Source: an uncultured Prevotella sp.
Lineage (GTDB): Bacteria > Bacteroidota > Bacteroidia > Bacteroidales > Bacteroidaceae
NCBI GenBank assembly: GCA_945614335.1
Contig: CALZAP010000039.1
Location: 1 to 8,940, forward strand
Length of the DNA stretch: 8,940 bases
Direction of reading: 5' to 3'
Position numbers and translations under genes: made by a program. Shown one piece after another: positions 1-6,051 of this stretch. A model generated the notes under the pieces. That model ran no database searches. It worked only from the letters and a program-made list of their open reading frames with translations, and had not been told where the DNA came from. Every line of letters starts with the position of its first letter. Position 1 is the stretch's first letter.

Positions 1-1089
1 CTTTCCTATCTCTTTCTCTATGGCCCTCATCTTGTGCTTCTCGCGTGTGTGGATGATGGATATCGACGTACCCTTCTTTCCTGCTCGTCCTGTGCGTCCG
101 CTGCGGTGGGTATAGCTCTCGATGTCATCGGGCAGTCCGAAGTTTATCACGTGTGTGAGGTCGTCCACGTCGAGTCCTCTGGCAGCCACGTCGGTGGCCA
201 CGAGCAGCTGTGTGAGGTGCTGACGGAACTTCTGCATGGTCAAGTCTCGCTGCTGCTGGCTGAGGTCGCCGTGGAGGCTTTCTGCGTTGTATCCGTCGTG
301 AATGAGCTTGTCGGCAATCTCTTGCGTCTCGAGTTTTGTACGACAGAAAATGATGCCGAAAATCTTCGGGTTGAAATCGACTATTCGTTTCAGTGCGAGA
401 TACTTGTCTTTTGCGTTCACGAGGTAGTAGATATGGTTTACGTTTTCAGCGCCCTCGTTTCTGCTACCCACCACAATCTCCTTATATTCATGCAGATAGC
501 TCTTTGCAATCTTTTCTATTTCCCTGCTCATGGTGGCAGAGAAGAGGAGGGTGTTGCGCTCTTCGGGCACACCTTCAAATATCTCGTTGATGCTGTCGGC
601 AAAGCCCATGTTCAGCATCTCGTCGGCCTCGTCGAGCACCACGTTGTTCACGTTTTCGAGCTTTGCCTTTCCACGGTGCATAAGGTCGATGAGACGTCCA
701 GGTGTGGCAACAATAATCTGTGCGCCATGCCTGAGAGCGTGTATTTGGTTTTCGATTGACGTTCCGCCGTATACGGCCACAATATTCACTCCTTTCATGT
801 GTTTGGAGAAGTCCTTCAGGTCGTCGGCAATTTGCAGGCACAGCTCACGTGTGGGACTGAGCACCAGTGCCTGTGTTTCCTTGCTTTTAGGATCCAGTTT
901 CTGTAGCACTGGTATACCGAAGGCAGCAGTCTTGCCTGTTCCTGTCTGTGCCAATGCAATAACGTCGTTGCGACTTCCAAGTAAATAAGGGATTACTTCT
1001 TCCTGTACAGGCATTGGGTTTTCGAATCCCAATTCCTCAATAGCGCGGCGAATCTCTTCGCTAACGCCCAGTTCTTCAAATGTCTTCAA
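1..1089 (-). CDS. deaD: DEAD-box ATP-dependent RNA helicase (3' end cut by window edge)
   Basis: This gene encodes an RNA-dependent ATPase that unwinds short RNA duplexes; DeaD/CshA-type members act in ribosome assembly, mRNA decay and cold adaptation. The 363 visible residues cover both RecA-like domains: Q motif (GFENPMPVQ, about 21-29), Walker A AQTGTGKT (47-54), motif Ia PTREL (79-83), motif Ib TPGR (129-132), DEAD (153-156), SAT (184-186) and motif VI HRSGRTGR (328-335). The C-terminal tail lies beyond position 1, so an accessory RNA-binding domain cannot be judged. The start is taken as TTG at 1089-1087, giving (M)KTFEELG. No in-frame ATG lies nearby upstream, and the next one (residue 26) would remove the start of the Q motif. 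The gene follows gpmI on the same strand after 164 bp that hold a palindromic repeat. The helicase call is firm. The symbol deaD rests on the DEADEMLxMGF type and is less certain; CshA or RhlE naming is possible. Confidence 0.93.
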   Translation of the reverse strand, partial: MKTFEELGVSEEIRRAIEELGFENPMPVQEEVIPYLLGSRNDVIALAQTGTGKTAAFGIPVLQKLDPKSKETQALVLSPTRELCLQIADDLKDFSKHMKGVNIVAVYGGTSIENQIHALRHGAQIIVATPGRLIDLMHRGKAKLENVNNVVLDEADEMLNMGFADSINEIFEGVPEERNTLLFSATMSREIEKIAKSYLHEYKEIVVGSRNEGAENVNHIYYLVNAKDKYLALKRIVDFNPKIFGIIFCRTKLETQEIADKLIHDGYNAESLHGDLSQQQRDLTMQKFRQHLTQLLVATDVAARGLDVDDLTHVINFGLPDDIESYTHRSGRTGRAGKKGTSISIIHTREKHKMRAIEKEIGK

Positions 1090-1122
1090 ATTAAAAAAAT
1101 AAAAATTATGTAATGGGGGCAG

Positions 1123-1254
1123 GGAGTATTTTTCAGGAGTTAAGGAGTTAAGGAGTTAAGACAATAGTGACGAGCGCAGTGTTCTAAGGCTTGGACATTT
1201 GTCTTAACTCCTTAACTCCTTAACTCCTTAACTCCTTAACTCCCTAAATACTCC
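1123..1254 (-). repeat. Palindromic repeat element 1, 8-bp unit GGAGTTAA/TTAACTCC, behind gpmI
   Basis: On the plus strand three exact GGAGTTAA units (1136-1159) followed by GACAA face TTGTC followed by five exact TTAACTCC units (1204-1243). This makes a perfect 29-bp inverted repeat, 1136-1164 against 1199-1227, around a 34-nt loop. Outside it a second inverted pair, GGAGTATTT (1123-1131) and AAATACTCC (1246-1254), marks the probable limits. The outer arm touches the gpmI stop codon (1256-1254). In the gpmI transcript the purine-rich arm comes first and the pyrimidine-rich arm second. No U-run follows the hairpin, so it is not a classical intrinsic terminator, though it may stabilise or define a 3' end. 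A related copy lies at 5854-6012. Confidence 0.9.
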
Positions 1255-2777
1255 TACTTATTATCACAGATCAGGTTCTCACCTGTCATGTCTTCCGGTT
1301 GCTCAAGACCCATGATGTGGAGTATTGATGGAGCCACGTCGGCAAGGCGTCCGTCCTTTACTGTTGCCGAGTTGTTGTCGGTCACGTAGATAAATGGAAC
1401 GGGGTTAAGGGAGTGGGCGGTGTTTGGAGTGCCGTCCTCGTTGATGGCATTGTCGGCATTACCGTGGTCGGCAATGATGATGGCCTCGTAGTCGTTGGCC
1501 TTGGCTGCCTCTATCACGTCGCGCACGCAGTTGTCCACAGCGTGTACGGCCTTCGCAATGGCATTGTATACACCGGTGTGTCCCACCATGTCGCCGTTAG
1601 CGAAGTTCACCACGATGAAGTCATACTCCTGAGTGTTGATGGCACCCACGAGTTTGTCCTTCACCTCGTATGCCGACATCTCAGGCTTGAGGTCGTATGT
1701 GGCCACCTTTGGAGAAGGCACGAGAATTCTGTCCTCGCCCTCGTATGGAGCCTCACGTCCGCCGTTGAAGAAGAAAGTCACGTGAGCATATTTCTCTGTC
1801 TCTGCCGTGTGGAGCTGCTTCTTTCCCTTGCTGCTGAGATATTCGCCGAGGGTGTTGCCCACGTTCTCTTTCGGGAAGAGGATGTTCACTCCGGTAAACG
1901 AAGCGTCGTATGGAGTCATGCAGTAGTACTGCAGTCCAGGAATGGTCTTCATGCCTTCCTCCGGCATGTCCTGCTGTGTGAGCACCTGAGTGAGCTCCTT
2001 TGCGCGGTCGTTGCGGAAGTTGATGAATATCACCACGTCGCCTTCCTGTATAGTTCCGTCAACCTTTGCGTTGTTGATAGGCTTGATAAACTCGTCGGTC
2101 ACGCCTTCCTCGTAGCTTTCCTCCATGGCCTTCACCATACACTCAGCCTGCTTTCCCTTGCCCTCCACGAGCAGGTCATAAGCCTCCTTCACGCGGTTCC
2201 AGCGCTTGTCGCGGTCCATGGCATAGAATCGTCCTACGATGGAAGCTATGTGGGCGTCGTTTTTCTCACACACCTCAGAGAGCTGCTTGATGAAGCCCAC
2301 ACCGCTCTTCGGGTCGGTGTCGCGTCCGTCCATGAAGCAGTGCACGAAAGTCTGCGTCAGCCCGTACTCCTTTCCTATCTCCACGAGCTTGAACAGGTGG
2401 TCGAGAGAAGAGTGTACGCCGCCGTCAGATGTAAGTCCCATGAGGTGAAGGCGCTTGCCGTTCTCCTTGGCGTAGCTGTATGCAGCCTTGATGCCAGGGT
2501 TTTCCATGATAGAGCCGTCCTTGCAGGCACGGTTGATTTTCACAAGGTCCTGATATACCACTCGACCTGCTCCGATGTTGAGGTGTCCCACTTCCGAGTT
2601 GCCCATCTGTCCGTCGGGCAGACCCACGTTTTCGCCTGAGGCCTGAAGTTCCGAGTGAGCGCTGATAGCTGTAAGATAGTCAAGATAAGGTGTTGGTGTG
2701 TTGTAGATCACGTCACCATTTCCGTGTTTGCCGATTCCCCATCCGTCGAGAATCATTAGTAATGCTTTTTTTGCCAT
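1254..2777 (-). CDS. gpmI: 2,3-bisphosphoglycerate-independent phosphoglycerate mutase
   Basis: GpmI interconverts 3-phosphoglycerate and 2-phosphoglycerate in glycolysis and gluconeogenesis. It is a cytosolic, Mn-dependent enzyme of the alkaline phosphatase superfamily. The 507 residues match the usual full length of about 510. The expected metal ligands and nucleophile are all visible: D11 in the N-terminal LDGWG motif, the phosphorylated serine S61 in GNSEVGH, D396 and H400 in [10 protein letters not shown]437 and H438 in ADHGNAD, and H455 in TAHS. Their spacing agrees with the characterised Bacillus enzyme. The insertion domain with the substrate-binding region [11 protein letters not shown] (about 146-156) is intact. 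The ATG start gives [14 protein letters not shown], the normal N-terminus. A strong consensus promoter lies 40 bp upstream, so this gene probably heads its transcript, with the helicase downstream. The stop codon adjoins a palindromic repeat. Nothing suggests damage. Confidence 0.98.
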   Translation of the reverse strand: MAKKALLMILDGWGIGKHGNGDVIYNTPTPYLDYLTAISAHSELQASGENVGLPDGQMGNSEVGHLNIGAGRVVYQDLVKINRACKDGSIMENPGIKAAYSYAKENGKRLHLMGLTSDGGVHSSLDHLFKLVEIGKEYGLTQTFVHCFMDGRDTDPKSGVGFIKQLSEVCEKNDAHIASIVGRFYAMDRDKRWNRVKEAYDLLVEGKGKQAECMVKAMEESYEEGVTDEFIKPINNAKVDGTIQEGDVVIFINFRNDRAKELTQVLTQQDMPEEGMKTIPGLQYYCMTPYDASFTGVNILFPKENVGNTLGEYLSSKGKKQLHTAETEKYAHVTFFFNGGREAPYEGEDRILVPSPKVATYDLKPEMSAYEVKDKLVGAINTQEYDFIVVNFANGDMVGHTGVYNAIAKAVHAVDNCVRDVIEAAKANDYEAIIIADHGNADNAINEDGTPNTAHSLNPVPFIYVTDNNSATVKDGRLADVAPSILHIMGLEQPEDMTGENLICDNK

Positions 2778-2816
2778 AATTTGCTTATATATTTATTAAT
2801 GTACTTATTCCGACTG

Positions 2817-2848
2817 CAAAGTTACACTAAAAAGTGGTAATATCCAAA
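2817..2848 (-). promoter_or_regulatory. Bacteroidetes-type promoter for gpmI
   Basis: Read on the minus strand, TTTG (2848-2845) is followed by exactly 20 nt and then TAACTTTG (2824-2817). This matches both halves of the known Bacteroidetes sigma-ABfr consensus (TTTG, 19-21 nt, TAnnTTTG). Transcription should begin a few bases downstream, giving a 5' leader of roughly 30-35 nt before the gpmI ATG at 2777. Confidence 0.8.
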
Positions 2849-2911
2849 GAAAAAAATCACATTTTAATAAAAAAAAGCAGATGAAATACCAACTATTCCA
2901 AATATTTTGTT

Positions 2912-2919
2912 TACTTTTG
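2912..2919 (+). promoter_or_regulatory. Probable -7 promoter element for pta
   Basis: TACTTTTG matches the Bacteroidetes -7 consensus TAnnTTTG perfectly and is the best candidate in the pta upstream region. No TTTG stands at the expected distance 19-21 nt upstream, so the -33 half is weak or absent, which may mean dependence on an activator. The predicted leader before the pta ATG (2998) is about 70 nt. Confidence 0.55.
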
Positions 2920-2997
2920 CAAATTGTAAAGTGGAGTTGGCAAAACAACCCGCACATTAAGCAGGAAACAAATTTCAGAACTACATAAAAAACAACT

Positions 2998-4008
2998 ATG
3001 GATTTAGTACAAAAAATCATTGAGCGCGCTAAGAGCAACAAGCAGCGCATCGTGCTCCCTGAAGCTACAGAGGAGCGCACATTGAGAGCAGCCGACCGTG
3101 TGTTGGCAGAAGACGTAGCAGACCTCATACTCATCGGCAACCCCGACGAGATTCACTCATTGGCTGAGCAGTGGGGACTGAAAAACATCGACAAGGCTAC
3201 ACTTATCGACCCCGAAAACAACCCGAAGTCGGAAGAGTATGCCCAACTGCTCACAGAACTTCGCAAGAAGAAGGGAATGACCATCGAGAAGGCACGCGAG
3301 CTGGTGAAGAATCCGCTCTACCTCGGATGTATGATTATCAAGACAGAGGGTGCCGACGGACAAATCAGCGGTGCGCTGAGCACCACGGGCGACACACTGC
3401 GTCCTGCCCTGCAGATTATCAAGTGTGCCCCAGGCATCTCATGCGTGAGCGGTGCCATGCTGCTCATCACCGACAAGGCTCAGTATGGCGAGGAAGGAAT
3501 CCTCGTGATGGGCGACGTGGCAGTGACACCTATGCCCGACGCAAGCCAGCTGGCACAGATTGCCGTATGTACAGCCCAGACCGCCAAGAGTGTAGCCGGC
3601 TTTGAGGAGCCGCGCGTGGCCATGCTGAGCTTCTCCACCAAGGGCAGCGCAAGCCACGAGGTGGTGGACAAGGTAGTGGAGGCCACCCGTCTGGCCAAGG
3701 AGATGGCTCCAGACCTGCAGATAGACGGCGAGCTTCAGGCCGACGCCTCTCTCGTGCCAACCGTAGGCGAGAAGAAGGCTCCGGGCAGCAAGATAGCCGG
3801 TCATGCCAACGTGCTGGTAGTGCCATGTCTCGAAGTGGGCAACATCTCCTACAAACTCGTCGAGCGTCTCGGCGGCGCCACCGCCCTCGGCCCAATCCTC
3901 CAAGGCATCGCCCGCCCCGTGAACGACCTCAGCCGCGGCTGCTCCGTGGACGACATCTACAAGATGGTGGCCATTACGGCATGTCAGGCAATGGATGCGA
4001 AAAAGTAG
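2998..4008 (+). CDS. pta: Phosphate acetyltransferase (phosphotransacetylase)
   Basis: Pta converts acetyl-CoA and phosphate to acetyl phosphate and CoA, the first step of the acetate-forming, ATP-yielding pathway; acetyl phosphate can also donate phosphoryl groups or acetylate proteins. The 336 residues are the length of the short, single-domain form, without the N-terminal regulatory domains of enterobacterial Pta. Family features are the N-terminal RIVLPEATEERTLRAA (17-32), the central GALSTTGDTLRPAL (125-138), SFSTKGSASH (211-220) and the C-terminal ARPVNDLSRGCSVDDI (305-320). In the last, S312, R313 and D319 align by motif with the catalytic S309, R310 and D316 of the Methanosarcina enzyme. 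The ATG start places the first helix normally. The gene diverges from gpmI, and its partner ackA lies downstream, separated by a repeat-bracketed small gene. The TAG stop is followed after 5 nt by a 7-bp repeat array. Confidence 0.97.
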   Translation: MDLVQKIIERAKSNKQRIVLPEATEERTLRAADRVLAEDVADLILIGNPDEIHSLAEQWGLKNIDKATLIDPENNPKSEEYAQLLTELRKKKGMTIEKARELVKNPLYLGCMIIKTEGADGQISGALSTTGDTLRPALQIIKCAPGISCVSGAMLLITDKAQYGEEGILVMGDVAVTPMPDASQLAQIAVCTAQTAKSVAGFEEPRVAMLSFSTKGSASHEVVDKVVEATRLAKEMAPDLQIDGELQADASLVPTVGEKKAPGSKIAGHANVLVVPCLEVGNISYKLVERLGGATALGPILQGIARPVNDLSRGCSVDDIYKMVAITACQAMDAKK

Positions 4009-4013
4009 AAAAA

Positions 4014-4083
4014 AATGAAGAGTGAAGAATGAAGAATGAAGAATGAAGAGTGAAGAGTGAAGAATGAAGAGTGAAGAATGAAG
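4014..4083 (+). repeat. Left array: ten tandem 7-bp units A(A/G)TGAAG
   Basis: Ten consecutive 7-bp units, each AATGAAG or AGTGAAG, run without interruption directly behind the pta stop. The only variation is A or G at the second position: six AATGAAG and four AGTGAAG. The array is complementary to the right array at 4606-4637 and forms the left side of the structure around the four-helix-bundle gene. Confidence 0.95.
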
Positions 4084-4119
4084 AAGGGCTCCTCATATTT
4101 CTAACTCATTATTTATACT

Positions 4120-4536
4120 ATGAACGATAGAAAATATAATTATAGGAGGGAAGAATCGCCACTGCATATCAAAAGTTATGATTTTGCAGTGAGGGTTGTG
4201 AAAATGTTCCTGCATTTATCAGACAACGATTGGCGACTTGCCTCAATATATAATCAGATATTACGTTCTGGCACTTCTATCTCCGCTAATGTTCATGAAT
4301 CAGAATTCGCTCAAAGTCCCTTGGATTTTGCTTCAAAGCTATCCATTGCATTGAAAGAGGCTAATGAGACTATCAACTGGCTAAATCTTCTAAAGGATAC
4401 AGGATACTTGTCTGAACCACAATTTGACAGTATGGCTAAAGATTGCAGCGAAATCATCGCCTTGTTGGTCTCTTCCATAAAAACAATAAAAAAGAATACA
4501 ATAAACAATAATAAAAAAAAAATGAATGTGGAATAA
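4120..4536 (+). CDS. Four-helix-bundle protein, 23S rRNA intervening-sequence (IVP/bAvd-like) family
   Basis: The 138-residue product has the hallmark pattern of the family: KSYDFAVRVVKM (18-29), YNQILRSGTSISANVHE (44-60), SPLDFASKLSIALKEANETINWLNLL (about 66-91) and a final amphipathic helix around 101-125. The fold is a four-helix bundle, and relatives form pentameric barrels, as does the Avd protein of diversity-generating retroelements, which binds nucleic acid. Family members were first noticed as ORFs inside stem-loop insertions of bacterial 23S rRNA, and their function is not established. The tail (126-138) is a low-complexity run of Lys and Asn, unlike the rest, and may be poorly conserved. 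The gene is AT-richer than pta and ackA and is enclosed by inverted 7-bp repeat arrays. No consensus promoter is visible in the 36 bp between the left array and the ATG. No reverse transcriptase or variable repeat is present here, so a role in a diversity-generating retroelement is unlikely. Confidence 0.9.
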   Translation: MNDRKYNYRREESPLHIKSYDFAVRVVKMFLHLSDNDWRLASIYNQILRSGTSISANVHESEFAQSPLDFASKLSIALKEANETINWLNLLKDTGYLSEPQFDSMAKDCSEIIALLVSSIKTIKKNTINNNKKKMNVE

Positions 4537-4568
4537 AGAATGATATGACTGGCTTCACATCAGCATAG

Positions 4569-4606
4569 CTCGAGCAAGCTCGGCTCTGCCTTCGGTTCGC
4601 GCAGCC
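4569..4606 (+). other. GC-rich block with potential hairpin before the right array
   Basis: Between the AT-rich four-helix-bundle gene and the right array lies a sharply GC-rich segment that codes for nothing recognisable. GGCT (4582-4585) can pair with AGCC (4603-4606), and after a 2-nt bulge GC (4588-4589) can pair with GC (4601-4602). The loop carries CTTCGG (4590-4595), the sequence of the stable UUCG tetraloop with its closing pair. The hairpin ends where the right array begins. Upstream of it, CGAGC-AA-GCTCG is a near-palindrome. The function is unknown. Confidence 0.5.
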
Positions 4607-4637
4607 ATTCTTCATTCTTCATTCTTCATTCTTCATT
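4606..4637 (+). repeat. Right array: four tandem CTTCATT units (inverse of the left array)
   Basis: CATT followed by four exact CTTCATT units gives 32 nt that are the reverse complement of AATGAAG repeats. The array can pair with almost any 32-nt stretch of the left array. It ends only 9 nt before the ackA ATG, so pairing would place a stem edge next to the ackA translation start and could affect ribosome access. No separate consensus promoter for ackA is visible between the four-helix-bundle gene and 4647. Confidence 0.93.
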
Positions 4638-4646
4638 TAAAACGCA

Positions 4647-5840
4647 ATGAAAATATTAGTTTTAAACTGTGGCAGCTCATCTATAAAGTATGCGCTCTAC
4701 AACATGGACACCAAGGAAGCCATGACTTCCGGAGGTGCAGAGAGAGTAGGTCTCGACGGTGCTTTCGTCAAGGTTAAACTGGCTAACGGAGAAAAGAAGC
4801 AGATAATGCACGACATCCCTGAACACACAGAGGGTGTGAAGTTCATCTTCTCACTACTTACCGACCCGGAAATCGGAGTAATCAAAGACCTGAAGGAAAT
4901 TGACGCTGTGGGACACCGTATGGTGCACGGCGGAGAGAAGTTCAACAAGAGCGTACTGCTCACAGACGAGGTGCTCAAGGTGTTTGAGGAGTGCAGCGAC
5001 CTGGCTCCACTACACAACCCGGCAAACCTCAAGGGCGTCAACGCTGTGTCGGAACTCATGCCCGGGCTGCCTCAGGTGGGCGTGTTCGACACCGCCTTCC
5101 ACCAGACCATGCCCGACTACGCCTACATGTATGCCGTGCCATACGAGCTGTACGAGAAGTATGGCATACGCCGCTACGGATTCCACGGCACCAGCCACCG
5201 CTATGTGGCACAGCGCGTGTGCGACTTTCTCGGCGTAAAGCCCGAAGACAAGAAGATCATCACCTGCCACATCGGCAACGGCGCTTCCATCGCTGCCGTG
5301 GACGGCGGCAAGTGCGTCGACACCTCTATGGGCCTCACTCCGTTGGAAGGCGTGATGATGGGTACTCGTTCGGGCGACATCGACGGCGGCGCAGTGGCAT
5401 TCCTCCAGAAGAAGCTCAACCTCGACGCCGACGGCATCTCTGACCTTCTAAACAAAAAGAGCGGTGTGCTCGGCATCACCCAGCTCTCTTCCGACATGCG
5501 CGAAGTGGAGGCTGCCTGCGAAAAGGGCGAGCCAAAGGCCGTGCTGGCCATGCAGATGTACAACTACCGCATAAAGAAGTACATCGGTGCATACGCTGCC
5601 GCCATGGGTGGTGTTGACATCATCGTGTTCACGGCCGGTGTAGGCGAGAACCAGTGGAGCACCCGTCAGGAGTCGTGCGAGGGTCTGGAATTCCTCGGCG
5701 TGAAAATAGACAAGGAGCTCAACAAGGGCTTGCGTGGCGTAGAGAAAGTCATCTCCACCCCCGACTCCAAGGTCACCGTGTGCATCATCCCTACCGACGA
5801 GGAACTGATGATCGCCACCGACACCATGAACCTGCTTTAA
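4647..5840 (+). CDS. ackA: Acetate kinase
   Basis: AckA transfers the phosphoryl group of acetyl phosphate to ADP, giving acetate and ATP, and completes the Pta-AckA route; the reverse reaction allows acetate activation. The protein has 397 residues, the typical length for this cytosolic ASKHA-superfamily enzyme. Both family signatures are present: VLNCGSSSIKY (5-15) and RYGFHGTSHRYV (176-187). The known active-site residues stand at the same numbers as in the Methanosarcina thermophila enzyme: N7, R91, D148, H180, R241 and E384. The nucleotide-binding segments HIGNGAS (208-214) and FTAGVGEN (328-335) are intact. The ATG at 4647 gives the usual MKILVLNCGSS start. The gene lies downstream of pta but is separated from it by a repeat-bracketed small gene. 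It is probably expressed by read-through from the pta promoter, since no consensus promoter is visible closer. A palindromic repeat element follows the stop. Confidence 0.98.
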   Translation: MKILVLNCGSSSIKYALYNMDTKEAMTSGGAERVGLDGAFVKVKLANGEKKQIMHDIPEHTEGVKFIFSLLTDPEIGVIKDLKEIDAVGHRMVHGGEKFNKSVLLTDEVLKVFEECSDLAPLHNPANLKGVNAVSELMPGLPQVGVFDTAFHQTMPDYAYMYAVPYELYEKYGIRRYGFHGTSHRYVAQRVCDFLGVKPEDKKIITCHIGNGASIAAVDGGKCVDTSMGLTPLEGVMMGTRSGDIDGGAVAFLQKKLNLDADGISDLLNKKSGVLGITQLSSDMREVEAACEKGEPKAVLAMQMYNYRIKKYIGAYAAAMGGVDIIVFTAGVGENQWSTRQESCEGLEFLGVKIDKELNKGLRGVEKVISTPDSKVTVCIIPTDEELMIATDTMNLL

Positions 5841-5853
5841 TGGGCAGATAGGG

Positions 5854-6012
5854 GGAGTTAATTCAGGAGTTAAGGAGTTAAGGAGTTAAGGAGTTAAGGA
5901 GTTAAGACAAATGATTAAGCCGAGAAAACTCCTGAAAGAAAGCGAAAAGACTATTGTCTTAACTCCCAGCGACCAACGGGAGCGATAACTCCATAACTAC
6001 TTAACTCCTGAA
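5854..6012 (+). repeat. Palindromic repeat element 2, GGAGTTAA/TTAACTCC, behind ackA
   Basis: One GGAGTTAA unit (5854-5861), then TTCA, then five exact units (5866-5905) and GACAA form the left arm. The right arm has TTGTC and TTAACTCC (5954-5966), an 18-nt GC-rich interruption (5967-5984), two imperfect units (5985-6000) and TTAACTCCTGAA (6001-6012). Perfect pairings are 5898-5910 with 5954-5966 (13 bp) and 5862-5873 with 6001-6012 (12 bp). The interruption creates its own small hairpin, CTCCC (5963-5967) with GGGAG (5978-5982). The element fills most of the 211-bp gap between ackA and the efflux operon. No U-run follows the stem directly, and no TAnnTTTG promoter is visible for the downstream operon. 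It is related to the element at 1123-1254. Confidence 0.88.
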
Positions 6013-6051
6013 ACGGGCGACATATGAAAATTTTTTAATTAATAAACAAAT

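Larger units (their letters stand above)
4014..4637 (+). mobile_element. Candidate cassette: four-helix-bundle gene inside inverted 7-bp repeat arrays
   Basis: A stretch of about 620 bp separates pta from ackA, two genes that are often adjacent. It consists of a left array of A(A/G)TGAAG units, a short AT-rich leader, a 138-codon gene of the 23S rRNA intervening-sequence family, a GC-rich block, and a right array of CTTCATT units. The arrays are inverted relative to each other, so DNA or RNA could form a stem of about 32 bp with the gene in the loop. The gene is visibly AT-richer than pta and ackA. These features suggest an inserted cassette. I see no transposase, no clear target-site duplication and no recombinase, so mobility is inferred and would have to act in trans or be historical. 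Confidence 0.45.

Noticed and set aside
34..759. A 241-codon open frame on the plus strand opposite the helicase.
   Set aside because: The complementary strand encodes the conserved helicase motifs, while this frame shows no family features and low-complexity composition.
1123..1254. Palindrome considered as a Rho-independent terminator.
   Set aside because: The stem is long and AT-containing and is not followed by a U-run in the gpmI direction; a 3'-end role is possible but not of the classical type.
1413..2639. A 408-codon open frame on the plus strand opposite gpmI.
   Set aside because: It lies wholly antisense to an intact, motif-complete gpmI. Its product is rich in Val, His and Leu with no recognisable domain, as expected of an antisense frame over a codon-biased gene.
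4014..4083. Ten tandem repeats considered as a CRISPR array.
   Set aside because: The repeats are 7 bp and contiguous with no spacers, and no cas genes are present.
4120..4536. The bAvd-like gene considered as part of a diversity-generating retroelement.
   Set aside because: No reverse transcriptase, template repeat or variable repeat is visible in the window; the gene better fits the solitary four-helix-bundle group.
6024..6038. A four-codon frame (Met-Lys-Ile-Phe-stop) before macA, considered as a leader peptide.
   Set aside because: It is too short to support, with no regulatory codons and no attenuator-like structure beyond the repeat element already described.
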